The notes below the pieces were generated by a model. That model was not told the DNA's origin. It searched no databases and saw only the letters and a list, made by a program, of their open reading frames with translations. From the NCBI GenBank assembly GCA_026315105.1, contig CM048746.1, forward strand, positions 352,812,548 through 352,876,547: a DNA stretch of 64,000 bases, given 5' to 3'. Position 1 is the first letter of the stretch; each line of letters begins with the position of its first letter. The stretch is from Locusta migratoria. Lineage: Eukaryota; Arthropoda; Insecta; Orthoptera; Acrididae. The position numbers and the translations under genes are program-made. This document shows, piece by piece, positions 46,247 through 56,933 of this stretch.

Positions 46247-47010
46247 AAGGCTTCCCAGTACTTGAATGGAAAAGATGGATGTATGTCTGTCGCCAGTCCC
46301 AGCGTCTTTTCACGGTCAAGAGGTTTCGGATATGGTGTTGCATTTGTAGGTGGCGTAAGAGTGTGTTACAGTCATGGGTCTGTGGGAAGGACCGATATAG
46401 TCGATGGGATTCACTTAGAAGGACAGCCTGTGGAGGAACTGTGCTGCGGTTGGGCTGGATGGTCTTGGTGGGGATATGGAATTGGACGGTGTCAGCAACG
46501 GTCTGGTGTAGGAACGAAGCGGCATGGTCAATGTCAAAGGGGTGTGGAGGTGTTTGAGGTGGCTGGCGACCTGGGTTTCTATGGAATCCATGGGCGAGCG
46601 GCGAGGAGGAGATGTTGGTACTCTCATGGACGTCTCGGAAGAAGGAATAACGACACCTGGGATTGTCAGGAATGGAGAAGGTATCTTAGAGGTGAGTCAC
46701 AAAGTGATTTGCCTTACTAGCATTGTCAGGAAGGGGAAGGTCATTGACGAGAAGTGGGTAGTGAGGGGCATAATGACCACCAGTAAGGCGGTGGAAGGCT
46801 TTCCAGTACTTGGAGGAAATGATGGGGAGTGAAACATTAAGATGGATCTATGTCTGTCCCCATTCCCAGCGTCTTTTCGCGGTCAAGAGGTTTAGGATGT
46901 GGTGTTGTATTTGTAGGTGGCGTTAAGAGTGTGTTCCAGTCACAGGTCTGTGGGAAGGACCGATATATTCGATGGGATTCACTTAGAAGGACAGCATGTG
47001 GAGGAACTGT
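46247..47010. repeat. Internal direct duplication inside the LINE
   Basis: A block of about 190-210 bp at 46247-46445 recurs at 46797-47010 in the same orientation, offset by about 550-567 bp: shared strings include ggtcaagaggttt, gtctgtgggaaggaccgata and gatgggattcacttagaagg. It lies in the linker between endonuclease and reverse transcriptase. Confidence 0.85.
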
Positions 47011-47069
47011 GGGGCGGTTTTCTATGGAATGACGGTAAGCATCCCAGTCAGCATGGGCGCAATCATGGG

Positions 47070-47770
47070 CTATCGTACAAGGGGGCTCTGGACGGGAATT
47101 GCGAGCCTGTCAGCCGTGGGAATATAGGGTGAAGAGTATGGGGGCATGGTCACTGCCAATGAGGTCGAAGACTTCCGGTTGCAGGCGTCGCAGGAAGTTT
47201 GGAGAGGCAAGGATGACATCAGGGGTAGTGTTGCTCTCCGGATGAGTGGGTTGTGGGAGGGGAACGGGGTCGCCACGGAGCTGGACGAGGAACTGACGCC
47301 ACTGCCGGAGTTCGGAGGCAGAATGGGAAGAGAGGTTGAGGTTGGTGACAAAGAAATGAGTCGTAAAAGGAACGGTCAACATGGGAGAGGAAATCATATG
47401 GAAGGGGTTCTTTGCCACGAATGTAAATTGTAGCAATTGTGTTGGTGAGGGAGGGGAGGAAGAAGTTGAGAGGTTAAGGTTGTGGCCAGATGGGGAGGTG
47501 GCGGAGGTGGCCAATCACCATTCCACCTCGAGCGAGGGGAGGGGGCCATCTGTACGGTGGAGGAGGTAAGGAGCAGTGCTGACGGAATGGAGGGTTTGGA
47601 AAAAGGCTTTGTTCAGAAGAAAGGCATCCACGCGGTGTTGGGAGAGGGTGTGCAGGAAAAGGTGTTTGTTGGCAGGGAGGGAGCGAAGATTGTGATACGG
47701 AAGAGTACAGGGCGGGCATGTCATGGGAGCTGCAGGGAAGGGGGAGAGGTACGAGGGAGACGGTAAACTG
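47070..47770 (-). pseudogene. LINE ORF2 endonuclease relic (APE type)
   Basis: A first block NLRSLPANKHLFLHTLSQHR then VDAFLLNKAFF (47515-47724) corresponds to the start of an apurinic-like endonuclease, where the catalytic Glu after LLN is Lys. In another frame (47110-47514) the C-terminal DVILASPNF and GSDHAPI block retains the catalytic SDH. The domain nicks target DNA in target-primed reverse transcription. Frameshift and Glu loss make it inactive. Confidence 0.75.
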
Positions 47771-47784
47771 GATAAGGGTGTGAT

Positions 47785-49240
47785 TTAGATGAGAGAAACA
47801 TTGTGGGTGAAGGTGAAGTGGGAGTTGTTTTGTGAGAGAGTGGCAATTGTCTCCCCGATTGCCAGACAGAGTGGGCAGCAAGGATAATTTGTTGAAGGGA
47901 GTGTGGACTCTAGAATGGGTGGATGTTCTGGATGATGGTGGTGACGAATATGATATCCTCCACTATGGGAGGGGCAGAGGGAGTTGTTGGCATGGATAAG
48001 AGGATCGATGGGGCGGCCAGGGACTGTAAGCTCAGGGGTAACAGGGGAGGGGCAAGCCTGACACTTGTAGGAATTGGTGGGGTGATGGCCAACACAGGTG
48101 TTGCAGCTGGGTGTGGAGGCGAGGTTGGGACATTGGCAAAGGAAGTGGGCCGACATACAGTGGGGACATGTGGGGGTGTTGCGGCACTTTTCAGTTAGGT
48201 GATCGTTGTAGACGAGGCATCGCCCACAACGATAGACTTGGGAGGGGAGTGGGAGGGATCCACCTTGTAGTGGCGATCGTAAAGATCTGCATCAGATAGG
48301 AAGAGCCGGAGGAGTTTTGGATTTGCTTGGTGGAGCGGATGTAGATGTTGGAGTGGGAGTTGAGCTGCTCCAACACCTCTGCCTCTGTGATCAACGGGCT
48401 GAGTTTGGAGATCACGGCGATGAGGGTGGCCGTTCGGCGGAAGCTTGGGATTGGGGGGGGGGTAGAAGTGGAAGTGATGTAGGGGGAAGGGAAGCATGGG
48501 GACCAAAAGTGGATAGAAGGAAGGACACGGAGAACATCAGTGTGGAAGGTGAGGTAGGGGGACTTTATGAGGACGGAGTCGTGTGGGGAGGATGGAGGGG
48601 ATGTATTTTCTAATTTCGAGGTAGAGGGCACGGTTGTCAAGGGACAGGGGTTCGGGACAGGACAGAACGGAGGTGTAGGTTTAGATGGCAGCAGAAGTGG
48701 CATAGAATAGGTTAAGCGTAGTGTCCATGGTGAAGGCGGAGGAGGACAGAGCAGACGGAGGGGGCGCTTTTGGTGGCGCCATTGGCGGATTCCGCGCTCT
48801 AACGTTTTGCGGTGGTCTTCTTAGGGATGGGGGAATCGGAGGGGCAGGAAGGACGGGGAGAGGGACATTTTGGATGGGGATGTGGCCCAGCGTTGGTGGG
48901 AGTGGCGACTCTGCCACCGTAGCATGGCAGTGATGAATCCTGGCTTTGGAGAGTTGTGGGAAATCTTCTGAGTAGGGGTGAGGGAGAGTGGGAGGAGGCG
49001 GGGTAGGGTGCTGAGAGGGAGATTGTGAGGGGGAGACTTGGTGTGGAGCGGCGGCAGGAGAGAAGGCGGTGGCGGATAAACAGACACAGGGATGGGAGAT
49101 TGGGGAAGGGAGGAGGCACTCCATGTAGTGGTCATGGAAGCCTGGGAGTAAGTGGTGTATAGGACGGTGGTGGTGGTAACAGAGGGCGAGTCCATGTCTG
49201 AAGAAATGATGGGAAAGATGGAAAGACAAGAAGACGAAGA
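47785..49240 (-). pseudogene. LINE ORF1 relic (gag-like, zinc knuckles)
   Basis: The proximal part is Pro/Ser-rich. A conserved block RRTATLIAVISKLSPLITEA (within 48191-48703) resembles the RNA-binding region before the knuckles in Jockey/I ORF1 proteins. Then, in another frame near 48230-48100, CGRCLVYNDHLTEKC (CX2CX5HX4C), CPHCMSAHFLCQC and CNTCVGHHPTNSYKC form three cysteine/histidine clusters of the nucleic-acid chaperone type. The frame changes at least once between the two blocks. Such proteins coat the element RNA. Confidence 0.75.
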
Positions 49241-50282
49241 AAGCAAGGGAAGATGGCAGTCTCGAAGTCCTTTGTCATATGGCTTCGAGGGTGGTTGTGG
49301 CGATCCCGGACCGCGAGAGGAGTCGGGAATGACCGGTGGCGGCGTCGACGCAACGGTGTCTCGTTCCTGGCCGCGGGAGGTGGCGAGGACACCCGGCGGC
49401 CCGATAGGCTGTTGACGGCGGCGGGGGTGGCGGCGGCGAGAAGCACTGGGGAGGGCTCAGACCCTCGAGTGGTGGAAGCACTGGCCTGGCGCGCAGCGAC
49501 CAGGCAACCAGTAGGTGATGGACGTGGCGAGGAGCTGCCCACTAGGGCACAGTGATAGCGACGGCAGTCCTGCCGGCCAACCGCAAGGGCGGTAGGCAGG
49601 GGCGGCTGGGCGGCGACAGCGGCAGCGGCGACACCTAGCAGCGTACTTCCAGGCAATGGCAGGAACAGGAGGGAGCAACGGGTACCAGGTAGCCACCTGA
49701 AGTAACCGAGATCAGCCCGGCAATATCTACAGCTGGAGGATTGGAAGCAGCCTTGAACGTAGGTTTCTTAAAATCTGATCAGGGGAAGGAGAGATATCGC
49801 ATTTTGAAGTTTAATGCGCACAGTATGCTTATAAGCACGGTGAAGTACGGCAAGTATCTAAAAGTACTAAACGAAATTTCATGAGGTATCAGACAAAAAT
49901 TCAGGTCTGGAGCAAGATACAGGCTTCATTTATCGTAATTTGAAGTTTTATGTGTATTTCATGCTTGGAAAGCACGATTTAATGCAGCAGAGAACCAACA
50001 GAGGTACTGTTGTTTTCGTAGTGCACCAGAAAACTGATAGGTTGCTCTGCGGGTGTTCGTGTGAATGTTTGAAATAGCGAATATCAATGACGATTGAGGT
50101 AAGCTACAACATGAATATATGCCTATTTCTAACACGTTTCACAAACGTATTAAATAACAAATAACCTACTGACACATTTTTATGCGATTTTCACATAAAC
50201 TTGAGCTAATTGGGGCAACATATAGGCATGATTTCATCAAAATTGGATCATGGAGAAAGATGTAAACGTAATTGTTTTCAGA

Positions 50283-50523
50283 AACTCCCTGGCCGCCCCA
50301 TCGAACCTGTCATCCACCCCAATAACTCCCTCTGCCCCCCTTCCATAGTGGAGGATATCAGATTTGTCACCACCATCATCCAGATCACCCACCTGTTCCA
50401 AAGTCTCCACTCCCTTCAACAAATCATCCTTGCCACTCACTGTGTCTGGCAATTGGAGACAATTGCCACTCTATCACAGAACAACTCCCACTTCACCTTC
50501 ACCCACAATGTTTCTCTCGTCTA
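50283..50523 (+). mobile_element. Internal fragment of the same LINE, inverted
   Basis: Reads LPGRPIEPVIHPNNSLCP ... IATLSQNNSHFTFTHNVSLV, matching the segment of the minus-strand LINE at about 47785-48020 (PGRPIDPLIHANNSLCP ... SQNNSHFTFTHNVSLI). Neither LINE terminus is included, and it is in the opposite orientation to the large copy. Confidence 0.85.
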
Positions 50524-50699
50524 TGAGGAATCCCTAATCTCCAAAACTACTTCACCGATTTGCGATGGAGCAACTTCGTTTCATAAAAATGGGATCTCGG
50601 AAAAATCTTTAGGCGTAGGATATGCTTGTGGATGGCGTAGTCCAGCAAACAAGCAATAGCGGCGCCTAATAGACACACTGCTGCGTAGTACAGCAAGAA

Positions 50700-51720
50700 A
50701 GCGTACGTCTGTAACAGAATTAAGCCCTGCAGTCTTATATCTAAGAATTCCAACAAACATTGAACATAGTATTAGTGATTTCGCTTTGTGTATTAGATAC
50801 TTACCAACATTTGTTTACTTCTTTCAGCTCGTTTCATTTATGTTTAACACTGACTGAGATCAGGTACCATAAAAAGTCATCATGATACGCACAGGCCATA
50901 CTTTAACAAAGAAGCACGGACATATAAGATAAAATCTGAATGAAATACTGTACCATACGTATCGTACGTGATCCCCTGTTCTGACGCCTGTAATACGAGT
51001 AGATAGATGTGTGTGTCTTGTGTTTAACTTTCTTTGTCCACGCCCTGTATGTGCATACATGCTCAAAAAAGTTGCATGTGGACAAAGGGCGAGAGGGCGC
51101 ACAGTGCCTGCCTGGCGCCTCTAGCTCGCAGCTCGGTTGGTCAAATTGGATTCACTGCCGGCTGCTCTCCGAGCCAAACTCGGGACAAAAAGCTTACCGC
51201 TCGCCGCCCACGGAACGGGAGCGCAAAATTTGCGAGTCGCGCAGGGTAATCTGTGTGGCGCGCCCCTGTAAGGGCTGGAGAGGGGGTGAGGGGATAAGCA
51301 GAGAGTCGAGTAACGGACGCCTCACCTTTCGCTGCCTGCCGCACACCGGTCTTCCCTTTTTCCAACACGTCGGCGCTAGACCGTGTTCTACACACGTCAT
51401 ATCCGAATTCCTGCAAACTGCACCTTCATTTGCATACATATGACTACTGTGCAGTTCGCTCTTACGTTCCTGGTGGAGGGCTCATCGACCCACATTCAGA
51501 CTATTACTCAACCGTTTTACATAGGAACAGTCCGGGAGAATTAACAGGTTACTTGTGTTACCACTATGAGTCACAATTTTTTTACAAATGTAAATAATGG
51601 TTATTTAATTCTTTTGAGGCTGTGGCTTAATTTCAGTGTATTCTGACATTATGAAAATTACGACAATATTTTAGCATGGTTTTAAATTAACGAAATATTG
51701 CTGCCTTTAGCAATTAACAT

Positions 51721-51722
<2 letters not shown>
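50700..51722. other. Unassigned sequence with a GC-rich patch
   Basis: About 51080-51345 is GC-richer with scattered CG dinucleotides and supports overlapping frames on both strands (51009-51443 plus, 51141-51439 minus), none with a recognisable domain. Confidence 0.4.

Positions 51723-51767
<45 letters not shown>
51723..51767. repeat. Poly(A) run, 45 bp
   Basis: Uninterrupted A run just upstream of the next foldback. No recognisable retrocopy precedes it. Confidence 0.95.
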
Positions 51768-51768
<1 letters not shown>

Positions 51769-51844
51769 GGTAACCTGTGTGAGGTGATGTCTCTTTTGAC
51801 TAAATTATTGTAAATGTTCGTTTAAGAGCACACTTCGCCTATGT

Positions 51845-52283
51845 CGAGTAGCTCACGTTTCCTGATATTTGATGATGACACAATTTATCTTCTGGGCTTT
51901 TTAACGATGAAACAAACCACTGGAAAACACGATTTCTCTATCACCATAGCTGCGGCTTGGATCAAAATGGAAATTTCACTGTTATCAAAGCTGTTGCTGG
52001 AAATAAGATGGCAATCGAAATAGAGCTTTATTTTCATCGCCATCTTGTTTCCTGAAATAGCTTTGATGACAAGGAAATCGCCGTCTTGTTTCAAAACAAA
52101 CGTTTGTTTTGATCGTCAAATTGTTTCCAGCAACAGCTTTGATGGCAGTGAAATCGCTATATTGTTTCAAGCAGTAGGTATGTTGATAGTGAAATCGGGT
52201 TTTCCAGTGTTGTCTTTTGTGGTTAGAAATTCCTGAAGAGAAATGCTGTCACCATAAAATACCAGGAAATATGAGCTATTAAA
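51845..52283. mobile_element. Foldback element with internal repeats
   Basis: Arms 51845-52018 and 52106-52283 pair across cagcaacagctttgat, gatttctctatcac, cactggaaaac and the outer tagctcacgtttcctg block. Within the centre, a unit resembling tgatgacaaggaaatcgccg and tgatggcagtgaaatcgcta occurs twice about 80 bp apart, so part of the palindrome is also tandem. Confidence 0.88.
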
Positions 52284-52811
52284 CATGCTAAACATGAGAA
52301 AAGTCAGTTGATAAAACAAAAATTTACAATTAAACAGTTAGTCAAAAGGGATGTCACTTCACTTATGTTTTCTTTTTGTTTCTCGTAGGTTTATTCTACA
52401 GGCCGCAATATTTTGTTAATGTAAATTCTAAAATATTCTCTCAATTTTTGTAATACCATATTGGCCTGACGATGAGGTGTAGCCTCAAGACATGTAGTTA
52501 AATAATATTTCAAATTGTACAAGTTGAACTATTCCAAAGCTTACTAGCCCATTTTCTGGTTAAAAAATGAAATTCTTCAGCAAATAGTTGCAGTTTAAAA
52601 GAGAAACGTAAATAAACCGTCTTATAATGTTCCGCTACATACGTTGCCACGGATCTTAAGAAACCTAAGAAAGAGAAGCGTGAAGTTATTTTGTAATTAT
52701 TGACGGTTTTTAAGGCACATATGTTCGATATTTAAAAAAAATGTTGAAATCAGTATAAATGATACAAGATGATTCTTACAATAAAGAAAACAGCAACCAG
52801 CCACGTTTGAC
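52284..52811. other. AT-rich sequence between two foldbacks
   Basis: No recognisable coding content. Confidence 0.45.
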
Positions 52812-53371
52812 TATGCTATTTCATTAGAAAATAGCGCTGTTACCGGTCTCAAACTTTTCAGTTCATCATCAGACGGCTGTTCACGTCCACATATATGTGA
52901 TTTACATTTTGCTTATGCATATAATTTTGCTTGTGGCAGACAGTCCTTGGTTATATGGTGCCCTGCAATACAAAAATATGAATGGAATTGCTTACTCCAG
53001 CGTAAGTATGACTCATGTACTGACAAATGTTGTAAACCAACTTTTACGATAGAATGTTTCTTGTTATTCATTTACTCGCGTCGAAAAGTCGTTTCCATTA
53101 CGTTGTCATCAACAGTAAACGCAATGGAACCGAATTTTCGACGCGAGTAAATGAATAACAAGAAAAATTCGATCGTACAAGTTTGTTTACAACATTTGCC
53201 AGTATCATGAGTCATATTTACGCTCGAGTAAGCACCACATAACCAAGGACTTTTCGCCACCAGCAAAATTATATGCATAAGGAAAATGTAAGGACGTGAA
53301 GTGCCGTCTGATGATGAACTAAAAAGTTAGAGAACGGTAACGGCGCTATTTAGTAAATAAATAGCATCATC
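52812..53371. mobile_element. Foldback element, 560 bp, nearly no loop
   Basis: Arms of about 260-290 bp (52812-53105 and 53114-53371) pair nearly to the centre: atagcgc, gttcatcatcagacggc, ttatgcatataattttgc, tccttggttat, tcatttactcgcgtcg. The two similar frames on opposite strands (52947-53150, 53072-53278) are simply mirror images of the arms. Confidence 0.92.
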
Positions 53372-54060
53372 AAATGAAGAGTGGAAATGCTAAAGGATGT
53401 AAGTTCCATTTTTTGACTTTCGGGGTTTTTCACAACTAATTGATCTATGTGTTCGCGCCCATACTCTGCTAAGAGATTTATGTGCTCCAATCATTCCTTG
53501 TAGTTGCTACTGACACCAAAAGATTGCACTAGTCCTATGACCAGACGGGCCTGCTCTGCTAATAGATCTATGTGCCACAGGCATCTGGCGAAGGCCGAAC
53601 AGCAGTCTGTAGTCAAGGTTATGCCACAACACTATCGTTTTGTTTACTGGAGCTGTTGCTTGTTGTCTAAAATGATGTAAAATTTTAATAATAACAGTAT
53701 GAACGCCAGTGATTTTAATGGTGATGGAACTGTTGCGAACGTTAAGTTCAGGAAGAAACAGGATAAGGCAAGATTAAGCGAGACGTCGTAGCTCACGCAG
53801 AAGAAGCAGAACAAGGAGGGAAATTGCTGCAACACAACTGTCATCTTTACACGTTAGTTCTGATCATATATATTGTAATATGAAAGAAGCCTACATTATC
53901 CAGTTGTAGCAGGTTGATGTACATATTTTTCGTTTGTTTTGTGTTTAGGTGTTCTGCAAGTGTAAGTACAGTTGATATGAAAACTCGGCTCTCAGCTCTT
54001 TAAAGAATACCATCAACTTGACCTGAACCAACATGGCAATTACCTGATGGGGCTTATAGA
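53372..54060. other. Unassigned sequence
   Basis: A diverged direct repeat (ctctgctaagagatttatgtg near 53465, ctctgctaatagatctatgtg near 53552) is offset by about 88 bp. No recognisable gene. Confidence 0.45.
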
Positions 54061-54487
54061 GGTTTTTACTCAAAGAATACGCCTTCGGACCTATAATGAA
54101 GACGCAGAGAGGTAAAAGGCAGTCAACTCTCTGCTACACACTTCCTGATGGGACAGAAGACCTCAAAAAAGTACGAAAAGCTACATTGTTAAATACGTTT
54201 AATATTTCTGCTAAAAAATCAAACAATTGTTACGAAGAAAATATCAGGTTCTGAAGTTTTCAGAAACACAGCTTTATTTGATCAAAATAAGCAAACAACA
54301 GTCTGGTATTGTGTCCTGCAAAAGAAGCTTTTTCGATCCTTGTGCTTGGGAGAATTTTCATGTCCTGAAGAAAGGCAATACAATGAAAGACACTGAAGCT
54401 GTGGAATTGATAAAACTTGCAGCTACATTTCCACTGGCACCAAATAAGAAAAACGTTTTTTTCCCACTATTCTTCCTGTGGGAATAA
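54061..54487 (+). pseudogene. Possible coding relic of unknown family
   Basis: Frame pieces such as KRQSTLCYTLPDGTEDLKKV (about 54112-54171) and, in another frame (54227-54487), QSGIVSCKRSFFDPCAWENF have protein-like composition but are separated by stops and shifts. I do not recognise the family with confidence; a decayed transposon gene is the most likely reading. Confidence 0.25.
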
Positions 54488-54489
54488 TA

Positions 54490-54778
54490 TTGTCGTGACT
54501 GCACTCGTGTTCTCTCGATAATCCATTTTTAGTCCGGGGTATGTCCCGGAGATAAATTAAATTGGTCCCAATCCCCCGGCTCCGACCAAGGTTTTCGGGA
54601 GGTTTTCCTTGGTTGTAAGGCGTATGCCGGAGCTGGTAAGCCCCTCCCACATATTCCCAATTGGGATTCTCCCTTTGCCCCACTATCAGCTTGTCTGATA
54701 ATTGGCTGAATAGAACCGCGACTCTTTATGGGCCGGATCTCAAACAGCCCGCTCCACTCCTCGGAGTGGAGAATGAAA
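54490..54778 (+). repeat. Dispersed repeat, copy 1 of an inverted pair
   Basis: Contains ttttccttggttgtaaggcg, cccctcccacatattcccaa and a terminal hairpin ctccactcctcggagtggag (about 54750-54769). An inverted diverged copy lies at 59950-60176. The family is unknown to me. Confidence 0.75.
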
Positions 54779-55190
54779 AGAAAAGTTTCTTTTTCACTAT
54801 TATTGATAACGTGGACGAAAACAACAACGACTTTTTGGGACAGCTCTTACCTCGTGGCACTTAGATCTATTAGTTATGACTAAACCTATTGCACTTACAC
54901 CTTTCTGCATAAAACGCTTCGTAACTTTTCGATTTTTCAACATAAGTAGAAAAATCTGTGTGAAAATATGTATAACCATGTAAAGAGTTAATTTGTGTTT
55001 TGTTAGAAATAAGTATCCAATTCTCACAGATATGTGCAGTTTTTTGTTTTCGTTTCCTCAACAATTCCATTTTCGGCACTTGGCACCTTTAGCAATTCCA
55101 CTCTTCAAATGTGGTTGGTTGCTGTTTACTTTAGTGTCAGAATCATCCTTTATTTCATACACAACAATTATACTGTTCACACTCTTCCGA
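54779..55190. other. Unassigned sequence
   Basis: AT-rich; overlapping frames on both strands without recognisable domains. Confidence 0.4.
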
Positions 55191-55199
55191 TATCGTATT

Positions 55200-55450
55200 C
55201 AGAGATGTAGCTCGCCGGGCGCTACTGCTGCAGTTGTACAGCAGAAGCCAGTGGGAGTGGCGCGGCTGTTAGGCGGCGCGCACGTCGGGCCTGCGCGCTA
55301 CACGAGGTGCCTGCGAAATGGGATGCCGGCCGGCGGCCGGGTCAGCGTGGCCATGGCAACGGCGCGGTGACGTCAGCGCCTCCCCGGGGTGCCGGCCCGT
55401 TTTGCACAAATCGGGCGGGTCCGGGACGCGGAGGCGCTGTCTTCAAGGTT
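55200..55450. promoter_or_regulatory. CpG-rich block with X-box and CRE motifs
   Basis: A compact 250-bp GC- and CpG-rich patch in AT-rich DNA. It contains gtggccatggcaac (55347-55360), which fits the RFX X-box form GTNRCC-N2-RGYAAC, and a full CRE palindrome tgacgtca (55368-55375) 8 bp downstream. The pairing is seen in promoters of some ciliary and other genes, but no exon is recognisable on either side, so a promoter or enhancer role is inference. Confidence 0.4.
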
Positions 55451-55862
55451 AATTAGGGAGATTGATGCTGCCGCTGACACTGCAACCGAAACTGCTTCTC
55501 GCCTTTTCCAACACATGCCACCAAACGAGGCAGTACCATAACGCGTGAACGTGAAGTTTTCCTTCTGTTTTTGAAATACTGCGCAACCGAAACTAAAAAC
55601 CGCACTAAATATTTGTGATTTACAGGAAATATGTTGCCCTAGTTGTCAAATTGAGAGATTTCTACTGAGGATGTTGGCAACAGTGATTTTACTCCTGCCT
55701 GCTATTATCCATATATGCCAATAAACATTTGTACCTTAAAGAACGGTAGAGTGAAATTTCTTAATTAAAAAGATTAATTTTTTATAATTTTTAAATTTTA
55801 ATTATTTTATTTTTTATTTTTGAAATACAAACTCTCGTTACATTTTCTTAAAGCTCGCAGTA
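55451..55862. other. Unassigned AT-rich sequence
   Basis: No open frame of interest. 55771-55830 is nearly pure A/T. Confidence 0.45.
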
Positions 55863-55887
55863 TACAGGGTGAGGCAGCTAAGTCATA

Positions 55888-56089
55888 GCCGCGGTGGAGT
55901 AGCCGGGCGGTCTAAAGCGTCTCGCAGCGGAGCGCGCGGTTGCTCGCCGTGGAGGTTCGAGTCCTCCCTGGGGCATGGGTGTGTGTGTTGTCCTTAGGTT
56001 AGTTTCCCTAGGTTTACGTAGTTTGTAAGCTACGGACTGATGACCACGCAGTTTGGTCCGATAGATTTGCAGACATTTGAACATTTGAA
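55888..56089 (+). mobile_element. SINE, subfamily B
   Basis: Head gccgcggtggagtagccggg, box B ggttcgagtcc, B body and full tail. It lies 2 bp inside the left terminal repeat of the larger element. No target duplication is apparent. Confidence 0.93.
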
Positions 56090-56656
56090 CAGCCTGTCTG
56101 TCCGTAACGTGTTCCCTGTTTTAAGGACGAACCGTTCAACCGATCAGCACCAAATTTTACAGACGTGATTGTAGGCCTCCAGAGACCAGAACCTCACTTT
56201 TTAAATTTTTCGGACAAAAAAACGGTAGTAATAAAAAAAGCCGTTTGTAATATAATTGTAATTGCAAACGAACCGTTCATCTGACACAAAAATTGTATAA
56301 CCTAATTGGTAGAGGAGAAGATTCTCTACAACTTAGCTCCCTTACGTTTTTTTCATATCTCGTATCGTTTCAGACATATTTGCAAAAGTAACGGAGATTT
56401 GAAACCCTCCATTGAATTAACGAAAACCAGTCGTTCGGAGATGTCACGTGACATTCCTCACCCAGAACTCTCTCTGGCATCTTGCGTTGCGTATTTGATG
56501 ATTTTCTTATTGTAACTTACACGTTGTCATTTCAAAGCAGAATGAACAAAAACGCATAGTTCTTCGAATGATAATCTAGTGTCTACAAATGCCATATTAG
56601 CATCAGTTAACAACGGCCATGAATAGTATCAGATTGAAGGAGTAATCTTTTGCTTA

Positions 56657-56735
56657 ATAGCTGTAGCGTAGGGGGTGAAGCGTTGGACTATGACACTAAA
56701 GGTCGGTGGTTCGAAACCCGCCACTACCTCAGTTT
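56657..56735 (+). other. tRNA-like sequence with Pol III boxes
   Basis: Box A tagcgtagggg (56664-56674) and box B ggttcgaaacc (56708-56718, one mismatch) have tRNA-like spacing. The acceptor and T-stems do not pair properly, so it is a tRNA-derived relic or SINE head, not a working tRNA. Confidence 0.5.
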
Positions 56736-56869
56736 TTTTTTTCATAAAAGGGTTTCAGACACTTTTATTAATAAATTTTTTATTATTTGGTCCAAAATGT
56801 TTGCACAACTTATAAAACTTCAAATGCAAAGTGGGCCGTAAAACACGTCAGTCCGATTTTTTTAATGAC

Positions 56870-56898
56870 AAAGATATGAGGCCATCTTTTTTTTTATT

Positions 56899-56933
<35 letters not shown>

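Larger units (their letters stand above)
44452..49751 (-). mobile_element. Jockey-like non-LTR retrotransposon, near full length, dead
   Basis: The element runs on the minus strand from a GC-rich 5' region (49750 down to about 49270) to a 3' end with a stem-like gctgaagagcagcaatgaag block and a short A tail preceded by accaataaa. Flanks cttggagtac (44442-44451) and cttgaacgtag (49752-49762) resemble a diverged target duplication. Order: ORF1 with zinc knuckles, endonuclease, reverse transcriptase. All are broken by stops and frameshifts. Confidence 0.85.
43857..50640. repeat. Degenerate ~175-bp tandem array, interrupted twice
   Basis: Recurring anchors are (t/c)tccaaaa(t/g)tact (near 44052, 44221, 44390, 50540) and a string like catcaaaattggatca...gaaaagatatca (near 43948, 44125, 44295, 49773, 50233, 50580). 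Spacing between successive anchors is about 170-175 bp. The array is interrupted by a 5.3-kb LINE (44452-49751) and a 240-bp LINE fragment (50283-50523). No coding potential; it could be the interior of a non-autonomous element or a short satellite. Confidence 0.7.

Noticed and set aside
44795..47882. Many plus-strand frames of 60-185 codons, Gly/Glu/Arg-rich
   Set aside because: Antisense shadows of the minus-strand LINE coding regions.
48681..49656. Long Pro/Ser-rich frames on the minus strand and Gly-rich ones on the plus strand
   Set aside because: They are overlapping frames of the GC-rich 5' part of the LINE. I keep only the ORF1 relic.
52947..53278. Two similar small proteins encoded on opposite strands
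   Set aside because: They are mirror-image translations of the two arms of the foldback, not a gene pair.
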